Positions 18,345 to 25,466 of a stretch of 64,000 bases of DNA are shown in pieces. Position numbers and translations under genes: made by a program. This stretch comes from an uncultured Clostridia bacterium (GTDB lineage Bacteria; Bacillota; Clostridia; Oscillospirales; Ruminococcaceae): NCBI GenBank assembly GCA_947383835.1, contig CANDEV010000002.1, forward strand, positions 186,001 to 250,000, in the 5' to 3' direction. The notes under the pieces are model-generated. The model saw nothing but the letters and a program-made list of their open reading frames with translations, ran no database searches and was not told the origin of the DNA. Every line of letters starts with the position of its first letter. Position 1 is the first letter of the stretch.

Positions 18345-18809
18345 TTGGATTTTTGCGGATTGTCCAATAATTTTATTGAAGATGCAGAAAAATGGGGGTC
18401 ATATGATAAGAATATACCGTTACAATACAGGGTAATTATGAAGCTGTTGTCAGACCAAAATTATGACAAAGCAAAAGAATTCATAAGCAATAATAAAGAA
18501 TATTTTGAAAACGAGTATACTTATTTGATTTTGGATATTGCGGTCGAAATGAGTTTAAATACCGTAGTTGACGAAGACGGAAGACTTTATGAGACGGGTC
18601 TGTATTTGGGAAATAATCATGTTTTACGAGCAACATCGGAAACAGTCAAATTTATTGAATATCTTTTAAATAATGGCGCAGACCCGAATTTACCGAAAGA
18701 ATTTAATCAGTTAGAACACATTGCAGATGTTGAAAGGGACGGCAGTCAGCAATGCAAATGCAAATTTGACTGTTCGGAAATAATTCAGCTTTTAAGTAAA
18801 TATATGTAA
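18345..18809 (+). CDS. Hypothetical protein with an ankyrin-like segment
   Basis: A 154-residue protein. I chose TTG 18345 because GGAGG at 18332-18336 is 8 nt upstream; a GTG at 18336 overlaps that ribosome binding site. The C-terminal part has FIEYLLNNGADPNLPKEFNQ, a single ankyrin-type turn (LLNNGADPN), followed by a Cys-rich CKCKFDC. The N-terminal half is helical and charged. It may be a small protein-interaction or immunity-like protein. It is the last passenger before hisI. Confidence 0.65.
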   Translation: MDFCGLSNNFIEDAEKWGSYDKNIPLQYRVIMKLLSDQNYDKAKEFISNNKEYFENEYTYLILDIAVEMSLNTVVDEDGRLYETGLYLGNNHVLRATSETVKFIEYLLNNGADPNLPKEFNQLEHIADVERDGSQQCKCKFDCSEIIQLLSKYM

Positions 18810-18828
18810 ATGCAAAGGAGCATCTAAT

Positions 18829-19239
18829 ATGGGAATGGTTGAAGAAACCGACAAGCTTATGCTTGACTGGAACAAAATCAGCGGAATGGACAGGGAGAAC
18901 AAGGTAATCCCTGTGGCTGTGCAGAATTATTTGACAAAAGAGGTGATACTCATAGCTTATACAAACGAGGAGGCTTTTAAGGAAACCGTCCACCAAAAAA
19001 AGCTTGTGCTGTGGAGTACGTCGCGGAACAAGCTGTGGTTCAAGGGCGCGGAGTCGGGGAATACATTTACGGTGGAGCATATTTTCGTGAACTGCGAGCA
19101 GAATTCTCTTGTATATCAGGTCACGCCCGACAAAGGGAATATATGTCATACAAGTTATAATGGAGTACCTAATAACTGTTACTATCGTGAGTTGGATATG
19201 GGTACAATGAAATTAAAAAATATTAATAAAGGAGAATGA
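18829..19239 (+). CDS. hisI: Phosphoribosyl-AMP cyclohydrolase, divergent metal site
   Basis: A 136-residue HisI that opens the purine ring of phosphoribosyl-AMP. The WSTSRNKLWFKG block and the zinc cysteines (Cys in VNCEQN, ICHTSYN and NNCYYRE) are recognisable. The usual D-C-D-x-D metal site reads N-C-E-Q-N, so the conserved aspartates are replaced. The product otherwise fits the family and is followed 3 nt later by hisE, whose product acts just before it. I believe this is an active variant, but that is inference. Confidence 0.9.
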   Translation: MGMVEETDKLMLDWNKISGMDRENKVIPVAVQNYLTKEVILIAYTNEEAFKETVHQKKLVLWSTSRNKLWFKGAESGNTFTVEHIFVNCEQNSLVYQVTPDKGNICHTSYNGVPNNCYYRELDMGTMKLKNINKGE

Positions 19240-19242
19240 AAA

Positions 19243-19581
19243 ATGACAGTATACCACGAAATTTTTGAGGTTATCAAAGCCCGCAAGGCGGCTTTCGACA
19301 GGGGAGATGCTCCCGAAAAGTCCTACACCTGCTATCTTTTTGAAAAGGGTGTTGACAAGATCTGCAAAAAAATCGGCGAGGAGGCTTCCGAGACCATCAT
19401 TGCTGCAAAAAACGGCGACAATGACGAGCTTATGAACGAAATAAACGACCTTTTGTACCATATAATGGTACTGGCGGTAAATCAGGGACTTGAATGGACA
19501 GATGTGGAAAAGGTTCTGGACGAGCGCAACGAGAAGATAGGCAACCTTAAAGAATTCCATCAGACGGATAAAAACACCTGA
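19243..19581 (+). CDS. hisE: Phosphoribosyl-ATP diphosphatase
   Basis: A 112-residue all-alpha NTP pyrophosphohydrolase of the MazG superfamily that hydrolyses phosphoribosyl-ATP to phosphoribosyl-AMP. The conserved metal-binding helix appears as KKIGEEASETIIAAKNGD and NDELMNEINDLLYHIMV. It is encoded separately from hisI, unlike the fused HisIE of many bacteria. It ends the his locus; a candidate sporulation-type promoter begins only a few nt after its stop. Confidence 0.95.
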   Translation: MTVYHEIFEVIKARKAAFDRGDAPEKSYTCYLFEKGVDKICKKIGEEASETIIAAKNGDNDELMNEINDLLYHIMVLAVNQGLEWTDVEKVLDERNEKIGNLKEFHQTDKNT

Positions 19582-19588
19582 TATTGTA

Positions 19589-19616
19589 ACTTTTTGCTCC
19601 CCCTGTGAATAGTATA
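19589..19616 (+). promoter_or_regulatory. Candidate SigK-type promoter
   Basis: AC at 19589-19590, a 17-nt spacer and AATAGTATA at 19608-19616. This matches the mother-cell SigK pattern AC-N16/17-CATAnnnTA with one mismatch. It precedes a Cys/Pro-rich protein that looks like a spore-coat component. The match is short and could be chance. Confidence 0.35.
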
Positions 19617-19659
19617 TATTGAAGTTTTAATACTTTAATTTTTTCATAGGAGGATTTAT

Positions 19660-20562
19660 ATGAGCGATAAAAACAACTGCTTCAAGGAAGCAGTTTGCAT
19701 TGAAGTTCAGCGTGTTTTCGACAGCTGCTCCGACAGGGACTGCATATATGAGCTGCCTGTCACATTAAGCGAAGACTCGCCCGCGATCACGGACGAAATG
19801 AACATAGTAAGAACTCGCTGTGTAGAGGTCGAAGCGACCTGTATCTCGGTAGATTCCGTTCCGTTCAAGTCCGGTTATTACTCGGTGGACATTACTTACA
19901 GATTTAAGATCACTGCTGAAGCTTTTTCAAAGAGCTTCTGCCAGCCACATTCCGGTACGCTGCTCTGCGGCACGGCTTTGTGGAACAAGAGGGTTATCCT
20001 TTACGGCGGTGAGGGAAACGCAAAGGTATTCACAAGTGAAGATGACTTTATAATGCCTTTGCCTACCGAACCATGCAACGGCAATTTCTGCAACAGCAAT
20101 TCTGCGGCAAGCATGCCAAAGGCAACTATCCACGTTGTTGACCCCGTGGCGTTGGACGCTAAATTTATATGCGTTCCGGCAGGAAGCTGCGGAGGTGTTT
20201 GCAAGCCTCCCCAACCGCCTATGCCGCCTATGCCTCCCGCTCCGCCAATGGATTGCTGCTGTCCGCCGCCTCCGCCTCCGAAGTTTGACAGGATTCTTGC
20301 GGTTTCCTTGGGACTTTTCTCGATTATTCAGCTTTCACGTCCCGTATCTCTGATAGTTCCCGCATACGATTACTGCATACCCTGCAAGGACTGCTCAACA
20401 GCGGCTTCATCCGAGGCTCCATGCGACGTATTCGACAGAATTGAATTCCCCACAGAGCAGTTTTTCCCGCAGCCAAGCGGTGATGAGAACTGCAAGTGCG
20501 GATGCTGCGACGCCTTTACACAGACTACAAGCACGGCTAACGCGTCAAGCGAACAATCATAA
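19660..20562 (+). CDS. Cys-rich protein with Pro/Cys tract, possible spore-coat protein
   Basis: A 300-residue protein without a signal peptide. It starts MSDKNNCFKEAVCIEVQRVF and contains DSCSDRDCIYELPV, a pattern I associate with an uncharacterised clostridial family. About 20 cysteines are spread along the chain. Near residues 185-210 there is a tract of Pro, Met and Cys (CKPPQPPMPPMPP, then DCCCPPPPPPK), and the C-terminus again has CKCGCCD. Cysteine-rich, cytoplasmically made proteins of this sort are often cross-linked spore coat or exosporium components. A SigK-like promoter upstream agrees with that, but the function is inferred. A strong terminator follows. Confidence 0.7.
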   Translation: MSDKNNCFKEAVCIEVQRVFDSCSDRDCIYELPVTLSEDSPAITDEMNIVRTRCVEVEATCISVDSVPFKSGYYSVDITYRFKITAEAFSKSFCQPHSGTLLCGTALWNKRVILYGGEGNAKVFTSEDDFIMPLPTEPCNGNFCNSNSAASMPKATIHVVDPVALDAKFICVPAGSCGGVCKPPQPPMPPMPPAPPMDCCCPPPPPPKFDRILAVSLGLFSIIQLSRPVSLIVPAYDYCIPCKDCSTAASSEAPCDVFDRIEFPTEQFFPQPSGDENCKCGCCDAFTQTTSTANASSEQS

Positions 20563-20570
20563 TAGCTTCA

Positions 20571-20600
20571 AATGCTGCCAAGATATTGGCGGCATTTTTT
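20571..20600 (+). terminator. Rho-independent terminator
   Basis: AATGCTGCCAA (20571-20581), loop GATA, TTGGCGGCATT (20586-20596) form an 11-bp stem with one G-U pair, followed by a T-run. It ends the 19660 gene and lies at the convergent junction with the minus-strand phosphatase gene. Confidence 0.85.
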
Positions 20601-21141
20601 ATGCTTCTGTTATTTCGGCGTTCCCTATGGAATATTTAACGTATCTGTTCGTGTACTTTTCACCCTTTTCACAGCAAAGTATGGCGTTAATAACTCCCCC
20701 GTGAGTTACAAGCAGGGTGTTACCGTCTGATTTTGATACATGGTCTTTAAATATGTTCCATGCGGTAATAATTCTTTCATAAAATAATTTTGGACTTTCT
20801 CCATTTGGATATGCTTGCTCCCATTTCAAGGCGCTGTAATATATTCCCGGATACTTAATTTTTGCCTGTTCTTTATGCATTCCCGCAAGACTTCCATTAT
20901 TTATTTCTCTGAATTCACAAATGAAGCGAACTTCTATATTAAGTCTGTCTGCGATAATTTCCGCAGTTTCCTTCGCGCGGGGTAAATCACTTGAAAAAAT
21001 TTGACAGATATTATAATTTCCAGCAATCAATTTTTCGGCAGAATTTTTTACTTGTTCAATACCTGCATTGGACAACCCCGCATTGCTCCAACCACCTAAA
21101 CGCGTATTATCATCTTCACCATGCCGCATTAAGTAAATCAT
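20599..21141 (-). CDS. Histidine phosphatase family protein
   Basis: A 180-residue phosphoglycerate-mutase-like protein on the minus strand. The N-terminus MIYLMRHGEDDNTRLGGWS has the catalytic RHG motif, IFSSDLPRAKETAEIIAD is the second conserved block, and LLVTHGGVINAIL holds the second catalytic His. It resembles CobC/GpmB-type broad phosphatases; the substrate cannot be told from sequence. It converges with the gene at 19660. Confidence 0.88.
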   Translation of the reverse strand: MIYLMRHGEDDNTRLGGWSNAGLSNAGIEQVKNSAEKLIAGNYNICQIFSSDLPRAKETAEIIADRLNIEVRFICEFREINNGSLAGMHKEQAKIKYPGIYYSALKWEQAYPNGESPKLFYERIITAWNIFKDHVSKSDGNTLLVTHGGVINAILCCEKGEKYTNRYVKYSIGNAEITEA

Positions 21142-21248
21142 TTTTATTCACTCCTACTTTATTAAAGTACACCGTATAATTATATCATAATGCTTGTGTG
21201 AGGTCAACTTTGCATATGTTATTATATATGTATTTATTTTTTATTAAT

Positions 21249-21280
21249 AATACCTTGATGAATATTGACGAAAAAGATGT
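21249..21280 (+). repeat. 32-nt direct repeat, copy 1
   Basis: This 32-nt segment starts AATACCTTGATG and includes the -35 box TTGACG. It recurs without mismatch at 22220-22251. The copies are 971 nt apart and each stands upstream of a different gene. Confidence 0.9.
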
Positions 21281-21293
21281 ATAGTGTTATAAT
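21265..21293 (+). promoter_or_regulatory. SigA promoter, copy 1 of a duplicated promoter
   Basis: TTGACG (21265-21270), 17-nt spacer and TATAAT (21288-21293). The -35 region and flanks (21249-21280) are identical over 32 nt to 22220-22251. It drives the unknown gene at 21325. Confidence 0.8.
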
Positions 21294-21324
21294 ATTTGTA
21301 ATATTTATTAAATTGGAGAATATC

Positions 21325-22164
21325 ATGCTTAATGATGAGATACGAGAGAAATTCAGGCAAATAAAATCTATCGGAGAAAGAAATGCCAAAAGCTCCGCCG
21401 AAAAGCTTTCTTCGGATATGGCGGTTATAGAGTATATGAATTATTTACTTAATAATCGAACAAATGATTTTCTTGATACAGGCTTTTGCTTGTGGAATAT
21501 TTCGGACAGCTATGCTTTAATGCGTGACGGTGAAAGGCTATATAAAAATCATAAACGATTTGCTGAATTCCTTTCAGATAAACCAAGAGCATATTGGTTT
21601 TGGACCGTTTCTGATACAACTCAGAGATTTACTCTTATTTCTTCCGGTTATGAAAGCTTTTGGTACGAATTATATTATAATGCCTTAGAAAATTGTGAAA
21701 TTACATGTGAAAATTACCGTATTTCTTATGAAGCGCACCGTGCAGCGTTAGCGGTACATACGTCGTTTAAAATTCCCGAAAAGCATTTGCTTTATGCCGA
21801 TAAAAAGTTTTCGGAGTTTATTGAGAATACCAAGGAATTCGTCGAAAATGATTTTTATAAATTGATATATCTATCTTCTGTCATAAAGGCTTTCAAAAGA
21901 ACGGACATTGATGTTGAAAATCTTTGTCAGGATTTTTTTAAAAATCTAATTTCCGATGATATGACCACGGAATTTGTATGCGGTGAATGGGAACATTTCA
22001 ATCGTGAACGTTCACCGAAAAACCGGGCAAATGTTGGTATAACAGCGGCAGTAAATGCGTTAATAGATGTTGGAGAAATGAACAGAGCGGCAGAAGTTTA
22101 TCATGAAGCGAAAAAATGCGGTCTGCCAACCAATATTTATGTTGAAAAAAGGCTTGTATATTGA
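21325..22164 (+). CDS. Hypothetical protein, helical, unknown function
   Basis: A 279-residue soluble protein that I do not recognise. The start is ATG 21325, 7 nt after GGAG; a longer reading from 21265 would begin inside the promoter. The N-terminal region is charged and helical (EIREKFRQIKSIGERNAKSS), followed by aromatic segments such as YWFWTVSDTTQRF and FWYELYYNALENCE. It has no transmembrane segment. It is transcribed alone, from a promoter duplicated in front of the next gene. Confidence 0.65.
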   Translation: MLNDEIREKFRQIKSIGERNAKSSAEKLSSDMAVIEYMNYLLNNRTNDFLDTGFCLWNISDSYALMRDGERLYKNHKRFAEFLSDKPRAYWFWTVSDTTQRFTLISSGYESFWYELYYNALENCEITCENYRISYEAHRAALAVHTSFKIPEKHLLYADKKFSEFIENTKEFVENDFYKLIYLSSVIKAFKRTDIDVENLCQDFFKNLISDDMTTEFVCGEWEHFNRERSPKNRANVGITAAVNALIDVGEMNRAAEVYHEAKKCGLPTNIYVEKRLVY

Positions 22165-22219
22165 TTTTGCGGAGCGATTTTTTCGCTCCTGTTTTTATTC
22201 CGAAAATTAATATCAATTA

Positions 22220-22251
22220 AATACCTTGATGAATATTGACGAAAAAGATGT
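22220..22251 (+). repeat. 32-nt direct repeat, copy 2
   Basis: Identical to 21249-21280, again carrying the -35 element TTGACG at 22236-22241. Confidence 0.9.
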
Positions 22252-22264
22252 TTAATGATATAAT
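22236..22264 (+). promoter_or_regulatory. SigA promoter, copy 2 of a duplicated promoter
   Basis: TTGACG (22236-22241), 17-nt spacer and TATAAT (22259-22264), in front of the dTMP-kinase-like gene. Spacer 3' ends differ between the copies while both keep the -10 box. Confidence 0.8.
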
Positions 22265-22297
22265 AGTTATATATGCAATTAAGGGAGTTTCATAATT

Positions 22298-22957
22298 ATG
22301 GGAAATTTAATTGTCATCGACGGTCTTGACGGAAGCGGAAAAACTACGCAGTTTGATATTATCAGGGAAAAATTGTCTGAAAATCATAGTGTAACGGCAA
22401 TAAGCTTCCCGGATTATGATAATCCGTCCTCGGCTCTGGTGAAGATGTATTTGAATGGGGAACTGTCAAAATCCGCCAACGGTGTAAATGCATACGCAGC
22501 GTCAAGCTTTTATGCCGTGGACAGGTACGCAAGTTATAAGATGTTTTGGGAAGAAAACTATAAAAACGGCGATTTGGTTCTGGCAAGCAGGTACGTCTCA
22601 TCAAACGCTATACACCAAATGGTAAAGTTGGACGTAAGTCAATGGGACGGCTACCTTGACTGGCTTTCCGATTATGAGTACGGTAAGCTTGGACTTCCCG
22701 TACCGAATTTGGTGATATTTCTCGATATGCCTGTGGAGATTTCTCAAAAGCTTATGTCTGAACGTTATGGCGGCGACGAGAGCAAAAAGGATATTCACGA
22801 AGCAAATGTTAAATATTTGCAGGCGTGCCGAAAGTCGGCGCTGTATGCGGCTGAAAAGCTTGGCTGGAAAACCGTGGATTGCAGTGCGGACGGAAAACCG
22901 CTGACTGTGGAAGAAATAAACGGAAAATTATTACAGTTGATAAATGAGGTATTGTAA
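22298..22957 (+). CDS. Thymidylate kinase-like protein
   Basis: A 219-residue P-loop kinase. Walker A is IDGLDGSGKTTQF (residues about 7-19); the DR-x motif region reads AVDRYASYKMF, with ASRYVSSNAIHQM downstream, and LVIFLDMPVE is the nucleotide-base strand. These fit dTMP kinases, which phosphorylate dTMP to dTDP, but the segment between residues 110 and 130 is longer than usual. It may be the housekeeping Tmk or a second dNMP kinase, so I do not assign tmk. It overlaps the next gene by 1 nt. Confidence 0.8.
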   Translation: MGNLIVIDGLDGSGKTTQFDIIREKLSENHSVTAISFPDYDNPSSALVKMYLNGELSKSANGVNAYAASSFYAVDRYASYKMFWEENYKNGDLVLASRYVSSNAIHQMVKLDVSQWDGYLDWLSDYEYGKLGLPVPNLVIFLDMPVEISQKLMSERYGGDESKKDIHEANVKYLQACRKSALYAAEKLGWKTVDCSADGKPLTVEEINGKLLQLINEVL

Positions 22958-23841
22958 TGCTTGAATTTAAGGTTATTGAAATGTCGGACAGACCTTGGGT
23001 GACGGAGCTGTTAAAAATTTCGGATTTCAGAGGCTGTGAGTACAATTTTTCAAATAACATGGCATGGCACAGGCTCTATGAAACAAAAATTTGCAGGTAC
23101 AAGGATTTTTATATCTCCCGCTCAATGAAGTACGGTATGAGATTTACGTTTCCCGCCGGAAAAGGGGACTATAGGGACTTGTTCAATGTCCTCAAAAAAG
23201 AAGCAGAAGAAGCGGGTGTACCGCTTGTTGTGGGTTCTGTTACAAATGAAAATCTTTCGATTTTCGAGGAATTGTTTCCGGGCGAATATGACGTGACTTG
23301 CGATGAGTCAGACTGCGACTATATTTACGAGTCTGACAAGCTTAAAACCTTGTCTGGTAAGAAATATCACAGCAAGCGCAATCACCTTGCCAGATTCTAT
23401 GAGAATAACTGGGAATACTCCGATATGACGGAAAAGGATTTCGATGAGTGTATAGAGTTCGCGGTTAAAAGCTATAACGACAATCAAGCTTACGACGACG
23501 AGTCCAGCGTTGCGGAACAGTTCGCTATAAACACCTTTATGAATTATTTTGACGGACTTGATCTTAAAGGCGGGGTTATCCGCGTGGACGGAAAGGTTGA
23601 GGGCTTTACAATAGGCGACGGGATAAATTCGGATACGTTCGATATTCACATTGAAAAAGCAAACGCGTCCATTCAAGGGACTTACGCGGCGATAAACAAC
23701 GAATTTGCCAAGTCTGCTGTAAACGGCTATACCTATATAAACCGCGAGGAAGACTTAGGTTTGGAAGGACTACGGAAATCAAAGCGTTCCTATTATCCTG
23801 CTATAATGCTTCAGAAGAACACGGTTACTTTTAGAGGATAG
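22957..23841 (+). CDS. DUF2156 / phosphatidylglycerol lysyltransferase-domain protein
   Basis: A 294-residue soluble protein with the tandem GNAT fold of DUF2156 (LPG-synthase C-terminal domain). Visible parts are KKYHSKRNHLARFYENN, GVIRVDGKVEGFTIG and the C-terminal YINREEDLGLEGLRKSKRSY. Stand-alone members without the membrane part are common in Clostridia; by analogy with MprF/FemX they may transfer an amino acid from tRNA, but the acceptor is unknown. Its start codon overlaps the stop of the kinase gene. Confidence 0.82.
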   Translation: MLEFKVIEMSDRPWVTELLKISDFRGCEYNFSNNMAWHRLYETKICRYKDFYISRSMKYGMRFTFPAGKGDYRDLFNVLKKEAEEAGVPLVVGSVTNENLSIFEELFPGEYDVTCDESDCDYIYESDKLKTLSGKKYHSKRNHLARFYENNWEYSDMTEKDFDECIEFAVKSYNDNQAYDDESSVAEQFAINTFMNYFDGLDLKGGVIRVDGKVEGFTIGDGINSDTFDIHIEKANASIQGTYAAINNEFAKSAVNGYTYINREEDLGLEGLRKSKRSYYPAIMLQKNTVTFRG

Positions 23842-23881
23842 AAAATAGCGGATAGATTATAGAACATCAAGGTGGCATTTT

Positions 23882-24247
23882 ATGGAGAAAAAACGCGGTA
23901 AAATAATCGGTACGATTTTGATTTCATTATTAATTGTAAGCTTAATATTATTGTTGATATTTGGACTTTATTATAACGATAAAACGGCACGGTTAATTGT
24001 TAATAATTCAATAACTCTTGCGCTTGAGCATTTTTATGATGACTTTTTTACTCCTTTGGTGTGTATTCTGATTTCATTTTTTAATGCCGCTTACGCAATT
24101 ATTTGTTTAGAAACAATGTATAAGGAAAAAATGTCGTCGCCCAAACGTTTGATCTGCTATTGGATATATTTAACTGCGTCTTTGGGAGCAATTATTTTGC
24201 ATTGGCTTGGTTTTTCTACAGTTTTTGGCATACTTACCGCAGGCTAA
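23882..24247 (+). CDS. Small hypothetical membrane protein
   Basis: A 121-residue protein with three hydrophobic spans (about 9-32, 55-77 and 95-116), starting MEKKRGKIIGTILISLLIVS. No family recognised. It lies 40 nt after the DUF2156 gene, with AAGG 9 nt upstream of the start. Confidence 0.6.
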   Translation: MEKKRGKIIGTILISLLIVSLILLLIFGLYYNDKTARLIVNNSITLALEHFYDDFFTPLVCILISFFNAAYAIICLETMYKEKMSSPKRLICYWIYLTASLGAIILHWLGFSTVFGILTAG

Positions 24248-24294
24248 AAAATCACAAATTTTTATTATAAAATCTATTTTTAGGAGGAACAATT

Positions 24295-24843
24295 ATGATT
24301 TACGTATTTCTCGCACAGGGCTTTGAGGAAACCGAGGCGATAACCCCTATAGACATTCTCCGCAGGTGCGGCAAAGAGGTCATAACCGTGGGCATTGGGG
24401 ACAATATTATCACCGGTTCTCACGGAATAACCGTTGTTGCAGACACAGAGGACAAGCTTATCGAGTTTAACAGCGATTTGGAAATGATAGTCCTCCCGGG
24501 AGGTATGCCCGGAACGATAAATTTGGAGGCTTCGGAAACTGTTCAAAAGGCTATTGACTACTGCACAGTCAACGACCTTTACATTGGGGCAATTTGCGCC
24601 GCTCCGTCCATTCTCGGTCATAAGGACGTGCTTAAAGGAAAAAAAGCGACCTGTTATACAGGCTTTGAGCAGGAGCTTACAGGCGCAGAAGTTTTGGACG
24701 AGCCTGCTGTTATCGACGGCAAAATCATTACCGCAAGGGGAGCGGGAGCTGCTGTTGAGTTTGGTTTGGCGCTTGCTGAGGTGCTGACGTCTAAGGAAAA
24801 AAGCGAAAAAATGGGAGAAGCTCTTTTATGGACAAAGAAGTAA
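24295..24843 (+). CDS. DJ-1/PfpI family protein
   Basis: A 182-residue DJ-1-type protein. It begins MIYVFLAQGFEETEAITPID, carrying the conserved Glu, and has the nucleophile-elbow Cys101 in IGAICAAPSILG. Members act as deglycases, chaperones or oxidative-stress proteins; it is close to the YajL/ThiJ group. AGGAGG stands before the start. It overlaps the 5-FCL gene by 16 nt. Confidence 0.92.
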   Translation: MIYVFLAQGFEETEAITPIDILRRCGKEVITVGIGDNIITGSHGITVVADTEDKLIEFNSDLEMIVLPGGMPGTINLEASETVQKAIDYCTVNDLYIGAICAAPSILGHKDVLKGKKATCYTGFEQELTGAEVLDEPAVIDGKIITARGAGAAVEFGLALAEVLTSKEKSEKMGEALLWTKK

Positions 24844-25466
24844 GCTTTGATATAAGAGAACAAAAAAACGCTCTTAGAGAAAAGTATAAGCAGATCAGAA
24901 AAGAAATGACTGAGGATATGAAAAAAATACGGGACGAGAAAATACTGTATAAGCTGACTTCGCTGCCTGTTTATAAAAACTGCGAAACGGTGCTGACATA
25001 TGTCTCTACGCCGATAGAGGTAGACACGAGAATGCTTATTGCAAAGGCTTTTGCGGACGGTAAAAAGGTTGCTGTACCAATGTGCATAAAGGGCACGAGA
25101 AATATGGAATTTTATTTGATAAATTCCTTTGACGAGCTTGAAGAGGGCAGTTTTTCGGTACTTGAACCTGTTCCCGAAAAATGCGTTCCTCTAAAAAAAA
25201 TCTATAAAGCGATTTGTATTGTTCCCGCACTTGCTTATGACAGGTACGGATACAGGCTTGGCTACGGCAAGGGATATTACGATAGGTTTTTGTCGGCGCA
25301 CAAAAATATTTTTAAGATAGGTTTGGGATATTGCTGCTGTACCGAAACGAAGCTGAATCACGGAAGATACGACATACCTGTTGATTTTCTTGTTACAGAA
25401 AAATATGTAAAAAATGTGGGTGAAAGGAGGAGCAGTAATGGAGCAAAAGGAATATACGGAAGATAA
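24828..25466 (+). CDS. 5-formyltetrahydrofolate cyclo-ligase
   Basis: A 212-residue ATP-dependent enzyme that converts 5-formyl-THF to 5,10-methenyl-THF, recycling a storage folate. Conserved parts are LREKYKQIRKEM near the N-terminus, YVSTPIEVDTRMLI, and the signature YDRYGYRLGYGKGYYDRFL. The C-terminus extends past the start of mltG, giving a 29-nt overlap. Upstream overlap with the DJ-1 gene makes these three a tightly coupled group. Confidence 0.93.
   Translation: MDKEVSFDIREQKNALREKYKQIRKEMTEDMKKIRDEKILYKLTSLPVYKNCETVLTYVSTPIEVDTRMLIAKAFADGKKVAVPMCIKGTRNMEFYLINSFDELEEGSFSVLEPVPEKCVPLKKIYKAICIVPALAYDRYGYRLGYGKGYYDRFLSAHKNIFKIGLGYCCCTETKLNHGRYDIPVDFLVTEKYVKNVGERRSSNGAKGIYGR

Noticed and set aside
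20205..20285. Proline-codon repeats as a microsatellite or a CRISPR-like array
   Set aside because: The repeats are imperfect and in frame, and encode a Pro/Met/Cys tract in a long ORF.
22298..22957. Naming the kinase tmk with certainty
   Set aside because: The P-loop and DR motif fit dTMP kinase, but the insertion and context leave open a second dNMP kinase.
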